Shown one piece after another: positions 7,114-16,174 of a stretch of DNA of 64,000 bases. The notes beneath the pieces are model-generated. The model searched no databases, was not told the origin of the DNA, and saw only the letters and a program-made list of their open reading frames with translations. Origin of the DNA: Candidatus Zhuqueibacterota bacterium (lineage in GTDB: Bacteria > Zhuqueibacterota > Zhuqueibacteria > Oceanimicrobiales > Oceanimicrobiaceae); NCBI GenBank assembly GCA_029261995.1, contig JAJDAF010000018.1:62001-126000 (forward strand). The letters are read 5' to 3'. The translations under genes were made by a program, and so were the position numbers. Position 1 is the first letter of the stretch. The number at the start of each line of letters is the position of its first letter.

Positions 7114-7787
7114 GATTTTGCTATGTCATAGCTCCCTAGTACATGCAAAGGGAGCTGTCTTGCGGGTTCTTCTCTTATGAAAATTCCACAGTCCATCAGT
7201 CTGCCTATTTACATTTAATTCAGCGTCTTAATCCAATCTTGAGTTCATAATCCAACCTCGAAGCGTTGCGTTTCTCAAGCTGCGCCCGGTGGAGAAGCAC
7301 ATCCCTGTTGGTCGTGAACACCTGAGCGTCGTGCTTGGCTCGGGTCGGTACAGGACAAACCTGTCTCATTCGACAACAATGTACAACACCTGCAACACAA
7401 CCTGTACCCTTGCGTCATGCCGGTTCACCCGCCCTATCTTCCTTAAAAAACAATCATCAAACGCCGAATACACAGTTGTGGCACGCCCTTTTTGTCTAAC
7501 TGGTCGGCAAATAAGTTTCCCGAAGTCTCCTGAGCGCTCAAGCATTCATTCTAATATAGCTGTAAGTGCCAGGGGAGGCTGCTGACCTCAGCAGAACGGA
7601 CGTGACGTGAACAAAAGACAAGCACAGCTTGCAAGCAAACTCTCTCCATCCCGCGAGCCAGTCATTGGCTTATGCTGCTACCCGCCAATGCGCTTGCGTC
7701 ACGGCCAACCCCGGCAACCGCCGCCACAGCGACTTCACCCCTTTAAATGGTTTCACTTATTCACCTCTTAAAGAAACGGAGACCATC
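7114..7787. other. Non-coding stretch
   Basis: No gene is supported. An 8-bp hairpin AGCTCCCT...AGGGAGCT lies at about 7130-7154 with no T-run after it. The only longer open frame (7289-7585, +) is composed of unlikely residues and has no ribosome-binding site. Confidence 0.4.
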
Positions 7788-8183
7788 ATGGCGAACAAAA
7801 TCACTGCTGTAGGCGCCTACCGTCCCAAAGTCAAGCTCGGAACTACCGTGCAAGATGAGCAGCTCGCCGGTTACATCGCTGACCGCACCGGGCTCAACCG
7901 CGGCGACATCCGCCACGCCCTGAGCGAAATCCTGGATGCGCTGGTCTTTTTCGCCTGCAACGGCCAGGGCGTAAAACTGGAGGGCGTGGCGACCTTCCTG
8001 CCCAAAATCAGCCTGGAGGGCAAATTCAGCATGAGCACGCGCCTGAGCCGGGAAATGACGACCAGACTCAACCAGGGCGGCGTCTTTAAAGGCACCATCG
8101 ACCACCGGGAAAGCATCGGCAAAACCCCGGACGAGCTGGTGACACAATGGAACACCGAACACCCGGACGACCAGGTCGTCTAG
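7788..8183 (+). CDS. HU-like DNA-binding protein
   Basis: 131 residues from ATG 7788 (GGAGA seven bases upstream). The order is typical of the atypical HU family of FCB bacteria: a short N-terminal segment (MANKITAVGAYRPKVKLGTT), a helix-helix region (AGYIADRTGLNRGDIRHALSEI), then the beta segment VKLEGVATFLPKISLEGKF and a terminal DELVTQWNTEHPDD. HU family members are dimeric DNA-bending proteins; this subfamily is uncharacterised. Codon use is GC-rich, unlike the DNA on either side. It is a single-gene unit. Confidence 0.75.
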   Translation: MANKITAVGAYRPKVKLGTTVQDEQLAGYIADRTGLNRGDIRHALSEILDALVFFACNGQGVKLEGVATFLPKISLEGKFSMSTRLSREMTTRLNQGGVFKGTIDHRESIGKTPDELVTQWNTEHPDDQVV

Positions 8184-8965
8184 CACAGCCTGTTACTCCT
8201 CACAGCCAGGGGCTGTCTCAAGACCGTGGAGCAGGCGGGGCAGTCCCTGAGTCATTCTTCACCTCACCACACATCATCCAACACGACAAGCAGAGTAGCG
8301 GATAAGTCTCATAGCGCCATTTCCTGGCAAACGTCTCGCGCAGGTCAGGTTTGAACCTGGCGCGGCCAAAACCGCAACCTAAGAGTTTCGCCACGGATGC
8401 ACACAGCGCGGCAGAGTCGCAAAAGGTCAAAGAAGATGCCAGTACAATCAGCCACGGATACGCACGGATTGAACACGGATAAAGCGAGTTGAGAACATAA
8501 TATGAAGAGTTCTATTGTTTGTTTGGTAACAAGATCCGTGAAATCAGCGTGAATCCGTGGCTGGAATATCTTCCTTTTTGTTCGAACTGTACAACAGCTT
8601 AACTCAAGACTTTGCCAGGAAAACACAATGTTGTCGGCTTGTAGCACGGATTTTCACTGATGCCTGAGGTTTTGTTGCGAAAACAATTCGAGTGCTTTCT
8701 AATTATTGAAAGAAATTGCATTGAGAGCCTCACCGTACAAATCCGTGTTCATCCGTGGCTCAAAAACTTGCTAAAAAACACAGCTGTGCAGGTTTGTAGT
8801 ACGGAGTAACTCTATGTGAAAAGATACTCCGGCCGGCAATCTGTCTGCTGTTGCATCCCGTGCCGGTTTTGGAAACCATTTACCCTCCACTCAATCAAAT
8901 CATGTAAACCAAAGCAAAACAACTCGATAGCCCGCCACTGCACACATCGTCAACCCAATGCTGTG

Positions 8966-9092
8966 ATTTCTCGGGGAGAAGCCGATCGTTTCTCAGGCAG
9001 AAACCATGAGTTTCCCGGGGAGAAACCACGGGTTTCTCGGGGAGAAACTGCAAGTTTCTGGGAGAGCAACCATGGGTTTCCAGGGAAGAAAC
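8966..9092. repeat. Six 17-bp palindromes at exact 22-bp spacing
   Basis: Units start at 8966, 8988, 9010, 9032, 9054 and 9076. The best copy is GTTTCTCGGGGAGAAAC, a dyad with arms GTTTC(T) and (A)GAAAC. Five-base spacers separate the units and are all different (CGATC, CATGA, CACGG, TGCAA, CATGG). The 22-bp period is not a multiple of three, so this is not a coding repeat. A related group with 18-bp units follows the integron integrase at 62663-62746. Confidence 0.85.
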
Positions 9093-9390
9093 CGAGCGCC
9101 TGGTGTGAGCACGGCTTATCTGACTGTCAGACTGGGTGAAAAGGCCTGCTTTTCAACCACAACCCGGCGAAGCCGGAACCAAAAATGTTTTAGACGTGAT
9201 TAACAGGATTTTCAGGATTAGTTTTTAAGCCGACCATTCACAACATCCTGTTGATTTTGTAAATCCTGTCCAAAAAATATTTTGCCAAAAAGTGACAGAA
9301 CTGGAACTAAAGGGCTGAGTTGGTTGTAATTGGCACCCGGAATCCCAGCCATAAGTGGCGGAGCTATTGATTTGTCTTGTGATTAAATAG

Positions 9391-9410
9391 CCCCGTGCTT
9401 CAGCGCGGGG
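9391..9410. repeat. REP-like hairpin, copy 1
   Basis: CCCCGTGCTTCAGCGCGGGG folds into an 8-bp stem (one T-G pair) with a TTCA loop. The core CGTGCTTCAGCGCG recurs at 11876-11889 with different flanking arms, as in REP-type elements. Confidence 0.6.
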
Positions 9411-9794
9411 ACCCGGTTGAATACAACACGACCTCAGGGCTGTCGCCCCTTTTCACACACTTGTGCCTGTGAGGCCACAATGCCATGGTCTGCCGGGATC
9501 GTCTCGGGGTGACATCACCAACCTGCGATGGCCCTGGATTGGCACAGTCACCCCAACAAATTGCTTGACAATCCTGTGATTTTTGCTTTCGTTTGAGCAC
9601 TCTCCATGGCACCAGTGACTCGCAGAAGCATGTAGCGGGATGAAAACGGGCCTATACGGTTTCCCCTTCCCGGGGTGATTTGCAGTTAGATCTCGTCGGG
9701 ATTCTTCTCGTTGCGTAAGGACCGTATACTTGAGAAAATGATCGCACTACTTCTGATGTGTAAGAGGAAACCACAGAACCAAGGCAGGCAAAAA

Positions 9795-10235
9795 ATGAGA
9801 TTTGAAGGCTCAATTGACATTAACAAACCACGTAACGAAGTGACAGAGCTTTTTGCTGACCCGGAAAATTTGAAAGAGTACCAGGACGGATTCAAAAAGA
9901 AGGAATTGGTCAGCGGAAAGCGAGGGCAGGACGGTGCAGTTTCCAGGATGTATTACAGGTACGGCAAACGTGACATGGAATTAACGGAGACGATTACTGC
10001 AAATCGACTGCCCGACTCCTTTGAATCAGTCTATCATCACAAGCATATGGACAATACAATGAAATGCACGTTTGTTGCTCTCAATGACAATCAAACAAGA
10101 TACGAATACGAATTTGAGTACACTCGTATAAGTTGGGTTCTGCCAAGACTGATTGCAATACTTTTCCCGGGCATGTATCGGAAGCAAGGTGAAAAATGGA
10201 TGAAACAATTCAAAGAATTTGCGGAGAAACAATAG
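9795..10235 (+). CDS. SRPBCC-family protein
   Basis: 146 residues from ATG 9795, where homology-like sequence begins; an upstream in-frame ATG at 9711 adds a basic segment unlike the family. Features of the START/Bet v1-like SRPBCC fold are MRFEGSIDINKPRNEVTELF, then DPENLKEYQDGF, RYGKRDMELTETI, FESVYHHKHMDN and a C-terminal helix EKWMKQFKEFAEKQ. The fold makes a hydrophobic ligand-binding cavity; the substrate cannot be told. The next gene begins two bases after the stop, so the two are co-transcribed. Confidence 0.8.
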   Translation: MRFEGSIDINKPRNEVTELFADPENLKEYQDGFKKKELVSGKRGQDGAVSRMYYRYGKRDMELTETITANRLPDSFESVYHHKHMDNTMKCTFVALNDNQTRYEYEFEYTRISWVLPRLIAILFPGMYRKQGEKWMKQFKEFAEKQ

Positions 10236-10236
10236 C

Positions 10237-10560
10237 ATGTGGCAGCAAAAATTAGAACTCTACGATCAATTGGTTGAAAAATGCCCCGGATTTGACAGAA
10301 AAGGGAAAACCATGCCCTACACATCTGCAAATGGACACATGTTTTCGCTGCTGAACAAAGATGGTGAATTGGGCATCAGATTTTCAACGCAGGTTCAGCA
10401 AAAGTATCTGCAGGAATTTGGTACAACACTATTTAAGTCCCACGGAGCCGTCATGAGAGGGTATGTGCTAATCCCTGACCACATGCTTGAAGATTTGGAT
10501 AGATTATCAGAATACCTTAACGAAAGTTATGATTATGTGATGACCCTTGAACCGAAATGA
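10237..10560 (+). CDS. TfoX N-terminal-like small protein
   Basis: 107 residues from ATG 10237. The motif KTMPYTSANGHMFSLLNKDG with GIRFS, then KSHGAVMRGYVLIPD and a terminal helix DRLSEYLNESYDYVMTLEP, fits small proteins related to the N-terminal domain of TfoX/Sxy. That fold is often found alone in bacteria without a known role; competence control cannot be inferred from it. It starts one base after the SRPBCC gene, so the two form an operon. Confidence 0.65.
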   Translation: MWQQKLELYDQLVEKCPGFDRKGKTMPYTSANGHMFSLLNKDGELGIRFSTQVQQKYLQEFGTTLFKSHGAVMRGYVLIPDHMLEDLDRLSEYLNESYDYVMTLEPK

Positions 10561-10767
10561 CCACTACGAATAACGCCGAACAAACAAGAAAATTAATGGG
10601 CAGATCGGATGGATTAAGAGGTTCGTATCGTACTCTTATTTTTTCGTGGTAGAATGAATCTCGTTGTTCTCGTAACGGCCGGCCGGATGGCCATGACACA
10701 ACAGCAACCTGCGACTTTGCCATGGAAATCGATGAAAAAAAACCGGAAACATAAACAGGGAGGATAA

Positions 10768-11136
10768 GTGCTAATGGTTGTTCCGGAACATTCCGTTTAC
10801 TATCTTGAAATCGTAACGCCTGATGTTAAAGCCATGTGCGATCTCTACACAAAGTCTCATGGCTGGAACTTCCAGGCAATGGACCCCGCATTGGGGAACG
10901 CCTGTGTCGCAAATCTTCCGGGTGGGGCGCTCTGCGGCATTCGTGCTCCCATGCACTCCGATGAAAAGCCAATTGTGCTTCCCTACCTGCGCGTGGCTGA
11001 TATCCAGGCATCCGTTCAGATGGCGGCTCAACTGGGGGCCAGGATTCTGCTCGAACGCATGGAGCTACCGGGACATGGAATCATAGCCATATATGAACAT
11101 GGTGGCATCGAACAGGGGCTTTGGCAAGTCCCATAA
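10768..11136 (+). CDS. VOC-family (glyoxalase-like) protein
   Basis: 122 residues with GTG at 10768 (GGGAGG five bases upstream; ATG at 10774 is the alternative). The two beta-alpha-beta-beta-beta halves of the vicinal oxygen chelate fold are visible: HSVYYLEIVTPDVKAMCDLY and GWNFQAM, then LPYLRVADIQASVQMAAQLG and GHGIIAIYEHGGIEQGLW. In this family a glutamate in each half and a His chelate the metal; the E near EIVTPD fits. The substrate is unknown; members include glyoxalases and antibiotic-resistance proteins. Confidence 0.8.
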   Translation: MLMVVPEHSVYYLEIVTPDVKAMCDLYTKSHGWNFQAMDPALGNACVANLPGGALCGIRAPMHSDEKPIVLPYLRVADIQASVQMAAQLGARILLERMELPGHGIIAIYEHGGIEQGLWQVP

Positions 11137-11180
11137 ATGATTGCCTGACCAAGCGCGGTTGTCAAGCTGGTTTTCCGATT

Positions 11181-11618
11181 ATGATTGATGTAAGATTCAA
11201 AAGTGGCGACCTCACGCCAAGCGAGCAGCAGGCAATTACCGCCGGCTTCGCCAGGCATACAGAAGAGCTTTCAGCACCGAATTATGAAAAAGAGAGAGTG
11301 AATTGGCTCGCGTTCGATGCTGACGGGACTCTTGTTGCGGGGCTGACAGCCGACTTACTCTGGGATTGGCTTTACATAGATGAGCTTTGGGTAAGTGAAG
11401 GACTGCGCGGAGGGGGATTGGGCAAAAAGCTCATGAAAGCAGCCGAGAGCTATGCAAGCTCCAGAGATCTTACCGGTCTTTGGCTTTGGACCCAAAGTTG
11501 GCAGGCTGCTGATTTCTACCAGCACCTGGGTTTTGTCGAATTCACGCAATTTCCCGACTTTCCGAAGGGGCATCTCAGAATCGGTTTTAGGAAGCAACTT
11601 GTTCCCGATAGTTCCTGA
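11181..11618 (+). CDS. GNAT-family N-acetyltransferase
   Basis: 145 residues from ATG 11181. The acetyl-CoA binding motif A is clear: LYIDELWVSEGLRGGGLGKK with the R-G-x-G-L-G loop, followed by LMKAAESYASSRDLTGLWLW and motif B (AADFYQHLGFVEF). These enzymes transfer acetyl from acetyl-CoA to an amine; the acceptor is unknown. The preceding VOC gene ends 44 bp upstream, so the two may be co-transcribed. Confidence 0.85.
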   Translation: MIDVRFKSGDLTPSEQQAITAGFARHTEELSAPNYEKERVNWLAFDADGTLVAGLTADLLWDWLYIDELWVSEGLRGGGLGKKLMKAAESYASSRDLTGLWLWTQSWQAADFYQHLGFVEFTQFPDFPKGHLRIGFRKQLVPDSS

Positions 11619-12030
11619 TGGCCAGAATACGACTGTTGCAAGCGGATAACGACATGTTTGAATTGCTGCCATCAAGCAACTGCTCAAGGGGGACTTGGGA
11701 CCTACCTGCCCGACCGGCCAAGTAGTCCCCCTCGCGGAATTGAACAGGGGATTGTATCCCCCAAAAGAAGCCGTGAGTATTGGCGCAACCCGGGCGCGTA
11801 AACACGATACGATATGGGCAGACACAAGATCCCATTCGGGCGGGTGGCCAGGATGTAATAATAAAAATTGTGTGGCACGTGCTTCAGCGCGTGCCGAACT
11901 CGTGGCTTGTGCCGACCTTCGTGCGTGATTTCAGGGATTCGGTGGTTCGGCAAGCCTTTGGGTTCTCATTGAGTCAATAGTAGAAAAACCGGCGCGGTAC
12001 AGCCGGTCGTTTAGAGCGCGCAACTGAAAG
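11619..12030. other. Intergenic stretch with a REP-like hairpin
   Basis: No gene is supported. It holds the second copy of the CGTGCTTCAGCGCG hairpin at 11874-11895 and C/G-rich runs near 11690-11770. Confidence 0.4.
11874..11895. repeat. REP-like hairpin, copy 2
   Basis: GGCACGTGC-TTCA-GCGCGTGCC: a 9-bp stem with one T-G pair and the same TTCA loop as the hairpin at 9391-9410. Outer arms differ between the copies. Confidence 0.6.
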
Positions 12031-12702
12031 ATGAGGCTACTCGTGATTGCTAAGTATGTGAAACTCAGAACCATCCTGTTCGGCGGCATATTACTGACAA
12101 TGAGTTGTATGACTCCCTCATCGGGGGATCCCGAGGTCACATTCAAAACACTTGAAGAACGATTACTGAGCGCCCAGATTGTTCAAATGGCATTTCACGT
12201 CATGGCTGAGGGCGTGTTAACGGTCGATATTCATGGAACCTTACAGGCCGACGCCAGCAGCAAACTCCAACTTAGGGGCAATGGGATGTTCGCCGGTGAT
12301 AGCGTCGACCTCCTTCTACGCGCTGACGTTGACGAATTCGAGTTTGGCAACGGGCCCGACCGCAAGAAGGACAGCAAGCCGCGCGAACTGCGCCAGGCGA
12401 TTCTGATTGGGCTGACACGTATGGGAATTCTCCATAACCTGGCCCGCTTAGCAGGAAATGCACAACCAGACCACGCAGAAGGCGGCGTGCAAGATTGGGT
12501 GCTGGTTGACTCCTTCACCGTCGATCATCAGCACCACTCAGCTATCTCCTTCGCCATCACCGTGGCCGGCGAACCCTCAGGATCGGCAACGCTCGATATT
12601 GGGAAAGACGGCCAACCTGTCGAGCGCCTTCAAACCGTGCGCTTCCCATCCGGAGAAATGCGAGTCGTTGAACGATATTCGGCCGTGACGATTGAGCCGT
12701 AA
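12031..12702 (+). CDS. Putative lipoprotein of unknown function
   Basis: 223 residues. A signal-like N-terminus (LRTILFGGILLTMSCM) ends in the lipobox LTMSC, so acylation at that Cys is likely. The mature part contains alternating beta segments (GVLTVDIHGTLQADASSKLQ, VDLLLRADVDEFEFG, SAISFAITVAGEPSGSATLD) like a lipid-carrier or outer-membrane-associated fold. No family is recognised. Confidence 0.65.
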   Translation: MRLLVIAKYVKLRTILFGGILLTMSCMTPSSGDPEVTFKTLEERLLSAQIVQMAFHVMAEGVLTVDIHGTLQADASSKLQLRGNGMFAGDSVDLLLRADVDEFEFGNGPDRKKDSKPRELRQAILIGLTRMGILHNLARLAGNAQPDHAEGGVQDWVLVDSFTVDHQHHSAISFAITVAGEPSGSATLDIGKDGQPVERLQTVRFPSGEMRVVERYSAVTIEP

Positions 12703-12783
12703 ATGAACCACAATTGAGCTGCCCGCGCCCCGCTCTCTTTTGGCGCCCGGTCAAGCTAGCGTTTCGGCGTATGAGGAATAAGC

Positions 12784-13482
12784 ATGAAGGAATCGGATCT
12801 CTATCTTCCCATAAAACGGTTCCTGGAGTCTCAGAATTATGAGGTGAAGGGCGAGGTGCAGGACTGTGATGTCCTGGCAGTGCGCGGCGAGGAAGTTCCA
12901 GTCGTCGTTGAACTGAAGCTCTCTTTCAATCTCAACGTGGTGCTGCAGGCTGTTGAAAGGCTTTCACTGTCTCCGATAGTGTACGTCGGCATTCCGAGAC
13001 AATGTAAGACTCTGAAAAGGCGACGCCGGCAGATCATCAAGCTGCTCAGGATGCTTGGCCTGGGCCTGGTGGCGGTCGATCCGGAGCTGGAGACCGGCAA
13101 CGTAGAGGTGCTTCTCGATCCCGGTGAGTATAAACCGCGCAAGTCAAAGCGTCGGCAGGAGCGTTTGCTTGGTGAGTTCATGCGACGGGTAGGCGACCCC
13201 AATCTCGGCGGCACAGCGAAGAGAAAGGGCATCATGACCGCCTACCGCCAGAGAGCGCTGGCCATTGGCGGCTTTCTCCGGGAGAACGGAGCGACAAAAG
13301 CCTCACACGTCGCCCAAACTCTGCGCGAGCCGAAAGCCAGGGATATCTTGTACCGGGACGTGTACGGCTGGTTTGACAGAGAGGCGCGCGGTGTGTACAA
13401 ACTTTCCCCTCGGGGAAAACGGGAGATTACTCTGTGGCAGGGAACGGCAGAGGAAACCAAACTCGACCGATTTGCGGAGTGA
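12784..13482 (+). CDS. DUF2161 PD-(D/E)XK-type phosphodiesterase
   Basis: 232 residues with a ribosome-binding site (GAGGAATAAGC) before the ATG. Family features are in place: MKESDLYLPIKRFLESQNYE, D29 in CDVLAV, and the E43-x-K45 pair in VVVELKLSF, which together give the PD-(D/E)XK nuclease-fold active site. The C-terminal half is basic (RPRKSKRRQERLL-like region) and ends with a winged-helix-like segment (GGFLRENGATKASHVAQTL). The physiological substrate is unknown. Function is inferred from fold only. Confidence 0.8.
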   Translation: MKESDLYLPIKRFLESQNYEVKGEVQDCDVLAVRGEEVPVVVELKLSFNLNVVLQAVERLSLSPIVYVGIPRQCKTLKRRRRQIIKLLRMLGLGLVAVDPELETGNVEVLLDPGEYKPRKSKRRQERLLGEFMRRVGDPNLGGTAKRKGIMTAYRQRALAIGGFLRENGATKASHVAQTLREPKARDILYRDVYGWFDREARGVYKLSPRGKREITLWQGTAEETKLDRFAE

Positions 13483-13597
13483 GGTTCCTGCTGCACCATC
13501 TCAGATTTACGTAGAAGAAAAGCACCGTTGGATTCACGAGGGTGTCGTGTCTGGATAATTTTTGATTATGCTAAGCGAACAAACAGGAGGTTCAGGA

Positions 13598-15112
13598 ATG
13601 CGCAGAAAACCGCCGGCGTACCTTGCCGGAAAAATTGCCAGCCGCACGGCAGTGAGCAAACGTTTCAGAAGATTGTGGCTAACGACAACCGTTCTCCCGC
13701 TCACCATCGCACTCATGGCTTGTGGGAAATCCGCTTCTGATGATTGGGCGCAATTCCGCGGGCCAAATGGCTCCGGAGTTGGCGAAACCACAGGCTTGCC
13801 GGTCGAGTTTGGGCCGGACAAAAACGTGGTTTGGAAAACGCCGCTACCACCCGGCCATTCGTCGCCGGTTCTGACACAAGATTTTGTTTTCGTGACGGCC
13901 TTTGAGCAGAACCAGCTTCTGACCTTTTGCCTCAACCGCAAGAATGGTGAAATCATTTGGCGCAAGCAGGCGCCAAGGTCGCGAAATGAAACGGTGGATA
14001 ACCGCAATACTCCGGCCTCGCCCTCTCCCGTGACAGACGGAAACCAGGTTTATGTCTTCTTTCCGGATTTTGGCCTGCTCGCGTACGACCTCCAGGGCAG
14101 TGAGCGCTGGCAGCTTGCGCTCGGACCGTTTAACAATGTCTACGGCATGGGCGCCTCCCCCATCCTGGTGGGCGACAAAGTTGTGCTTGTCTGTGATCAA
14201 AGTACCGATTCTTTCATTATTGCGGTACATAAGAACGATGGCAAAGTCGCCTGGAAGAAGAAACGCCCCACGGCCACAAGCGGCCATTCCACGCCTGTGG
14301 TTTATAACGGACAAACAGGCGAGCCGCAAATTATCGTCCCCGGGTCCTTTCAGTTAACATCCTATTCGGCGCAAACTGGAGAGAAGCTTTGGTGGGTCAA
14401 AGGGCTTTCCTTTGAGATGAAGTCGACTCCAGTTATAGACGACGACATTTTGTTCATCAACGGCTATGGCTCGCCCATGAACCAGCCTGGCAATCAGGTT
14501 GAGGTGCCTTCCTTTGCAGAGACGCTGTCGAAGCAGGACGCTGACGGGAACGGCATGCTCGCCAAAGAAGAGCTGCCGGACGGGCCTGCAAGTTCGTGGT
14601 TCGGCTTTGTGGATCTCGCCGGCGACGGCCACCTCGATTCCGATGATTGGAACTATCTGCAGGCTGCACTCGCGAGTTTGAACGGCATGCTCGCCATCCG
14701 CCTGGGCGGACATGGTGACATGACCGAAAGCAATATCATCTGGCAACACCGCCGTGCGGTGCCGCAGCTTCCGTCTCCGTTGTTGTACAAGAATGTGCTT
14801 TATATGGTTAATGACGGTGGTATCGCAACCTCTTTCATCCCTGAGAAAGGTGAGGTCATTAAAAAAGGTCGCCTCAAGGGAGGTGTGGATCAGTACTACG
14901 CTTCCCCGGTCGCAGCCGACAACAAAATTTTTATGGTTAGCCGTCGAGGGAAAGTGACCGTGTTGACTCCCGACGGAAGTCTCGAAGTGGTGGCTGAAAA
15001 CGACCTTGGAGAGCAATGCTACGCCACGCCCGCAATTGCCGATAGCAAGATCTATATCCGGACGGTGAAAGCCCTGTATTGCTTTGGTCAGCAGAGCCAG
15101 CGCTCCGAATAG
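13598..15112 (+). CDS. PQQ-type beta-propeller lipoprotein with EF-hand insert
   Basis: 504 residues from ATG 13598 (AGGAGG eight bases before; the earlier ATG at 13562 lacks one). A signal segment ends in the lipobox LMAC with Cys42. Repeats of the propeller type follow: DWAQFRGPNGSGV, NVVWKTPLPPGHSSPVL, RKNGEIIWRKQAP, GSERWQLALGPF, KNDGKVAWKKKRP, TGEKLWWVKG. At about residues 312-345 an insertion contains a canonical EF-hand loop DADGNGMLAKEE and a degenerate second one (DLAGDGHLDSDD). Such proteins are exported; with no catalytic quinoprotein residues recognised, a scaffold or binding role is more likely than dehydrogenase. Confidence 0.8.
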   Translation: MRRKPPAYLAGKIASRTAVSKRFRRLWLTTTVLPLTIALMACGKSASDDWAQFRGPNGSGVGETTGLPVEFGPDKNVVWKTPLPPGHSSPVLTQDFVFVTAFEQNQLLTFCLNRKNGEIIWRKQAPRSRNETVDNRNTPASPSPVTDGNQVYVFFPDFGLLAYDLQGSERWQLALGPFNNVYGMGASPILVGDKVVLVCDQSTDSFIIAVHKNDGKVAWKKKRPTATSGHSTPVVYNGQTGEPQIIVPGSFQLTSYSAQTGEKLWWVKGLSFEMKSTPVIDDDILFINGYGSPMNQPGNQVEVPSFAETLSKQDADGNGMLAKEELPDGPASSWFGFVDLAGDGHLDSDDWNYLQAALASLNGMLAIRLGGHGDMTESNIIWQHRRAVPQLPSPLLYKNVLYMVNDGGIATSFIPEKGEVIKKGRLKGGVDQYYASPVAADNKIFMVSRRGKVTVLTPDGSLEVVAENDLGEQCYATPAIADSKIYIRTVKALYCFGQQSQRSE

Positions 15113-15144
15113 ATCCGTCATTTCATGCCGTGGATTAGTTGGTC

Positions 15145-16098
15145 ATGGATTTTCAAGAAAAGAACAAGAAACAAATCGAATGGCTGTTGCAGGGCGATCC
15201 TGCGATTCGATATCAAACACTTAGGGATTTAGTAGGCGCAAATCTTAGGGATATCAATAGAGAAAGGCAAAAAATTCTGAAAGAAAGTTGGGGCAGACGG
15301 TTTATGGGCCTGCAGGAAGAGGATGGCACCTGGTCTAATGCCCTCTATTCTCCCAAATGGACTTCAACCTTCTATACGCTGCTTGTATTGAAGCGTTTTG
15401 GTGCAGTCAATGACAAAAATACTGAGAGGGCTTGCAGAATTCTGCTTGATAAAGGCTTTTATGCAGAAGATGGCGGAATAAATTACTGGAAAACCTGGAA
15501 GCAGGGTGAATGTTGTGTTACAGGCATGCTGTTATCCATGTTATGTCATTTTCAGATTGAAGATGATCGAATAGATCGAATGGTTGAGTACCTGATATCG
15601 GAACAAATGCCCGACAACGGTTGGAACTGCGAACGTTACAGAGGAGCAAAACACAGTTCATTTCACACAACCCTATCTGTATTGGAAGGGCTTTGGGAGT
15701 ATGAGAAAAAAACTCCAGACAGTGATTTACTTAAATCAATTCAGAAGAAACAAGAAGAAGGAATTGAATTCTTACTCTCACATCACTTGTACAAATCAAA
15801 CAGGGTTTGGAAAGCTGTTGATCCTAAGATGACAAAGCTTTCATTTCCACCGCGCTGGCATTTTGACATCATGCGAGGTCTGGATTATTTCCAGGAAAAG
15901 AATGTAAAATGGGATAAACGTATGGCTGACGCCATGGATCTTCTCATCAATAAACGCACACCTGAAGGGTTCTGGAAACTGGAGATTAAATATCCTGCCA
16001 AGACTTTTTTTGAAATGGAAAAGGTGGGTAAGGAGAGCCGGTGGAATACGCTCCGAGCCCTTAGAATTGTAAAATGGTGGGAAAACAGTCATTCCTGA
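15145..16098 (+). CDS. Squalene-cyclase/prenyltransferase-like alpha-toroid protein
   Basis: 317 residues from ATG 15145 (a TTG six bases earlier is also in frame). Repeated helical hairpins with W-G/G-T-W cores are visible: RRFMGLQEEDGTWSNALYSP, FYAEDGGINYWKTW, EQMPDNGWNCERY, NKRTPEGFWKLE. These match the QW-like repeats of squalene cyclases and prenyltransferase beta subunits, but the DXDD catalytic motif is not seen. It is likely a stand-alone alpha/alpha-toroid of unknown activity. The gene is more AT-rich than its neighbours. Confidence 0.7.
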   Translation: MDFQEKNKKQIEWLLQGDPAIRYQTLRDLVGANLRDINRERQKILKESWGRRFMGLQEEDGTWSNALYSPKWTSTFYTLLVLKRFGAVNDKNTERACRILLDKGFYAEDGGINYWKTWKQGECCVTGMLLSMLCHFQIEDDRIDRMVEYLISEQMPDNGWNCERYRGAKHSSFHTTLSVLEGLWEYEKKTPDSDLLKSIQKKQEEGIEFLLSHHLYKSNRVWKAVDPKMTKLSFPPRWHFDIMRGLDYFQEKNVKWDKRMADAMDLLINKRTPEGFWKLEIKYPAKTFFEMEKVGKESRWNTLRALRIVKWWENSHS

Positions 16099-16174
16099 TT
16101 GGTTTGTTCCTCAATTGATTCCTGACGCATAGCCTCAAATAGCCGAGAAATCTTAACGACCCCAAGGGATTCCT

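Larger units (their letters stand above)
8184..9794. other. 1.6-kb gene-free stretch rich in dispersed repeats
   Basis: No gene is supported. From 8390 to 8800 the words CACGGATTCACACGGAT, ATCCGTGG and related forms recur in both orientations, with two copies of a segment near TTTGTAGTACGGA (8630s and 8790s). The palindrome array lies at 8966-9092. AACCCGGCGAAGCCGGAACC at 9161 is a dispersed repeat also found at 58014. CAGGATTTTCAGGATT and ATCCTGTTGATTTTGTAAAT follow (9200-9280), then the hairpin at 9391-9410. Confidence 0.5.

Noticed and set aside
7289-7585. 98-residue + strand reading frame
   Set aside because: Odd composition (many Cys, Ser, Thr, Arg), no ribosome-binding site, no family features.
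8966-9092. CRISPR array
   Set aside because: Spacers are only five bases and repeats are imperfect 17-bp dyads; no cas genes are present.
8816-9203. Reading frames across the palindrome array
   Set aside because: They arise from the 22-bp repeat in shifting frames and have no coding character.
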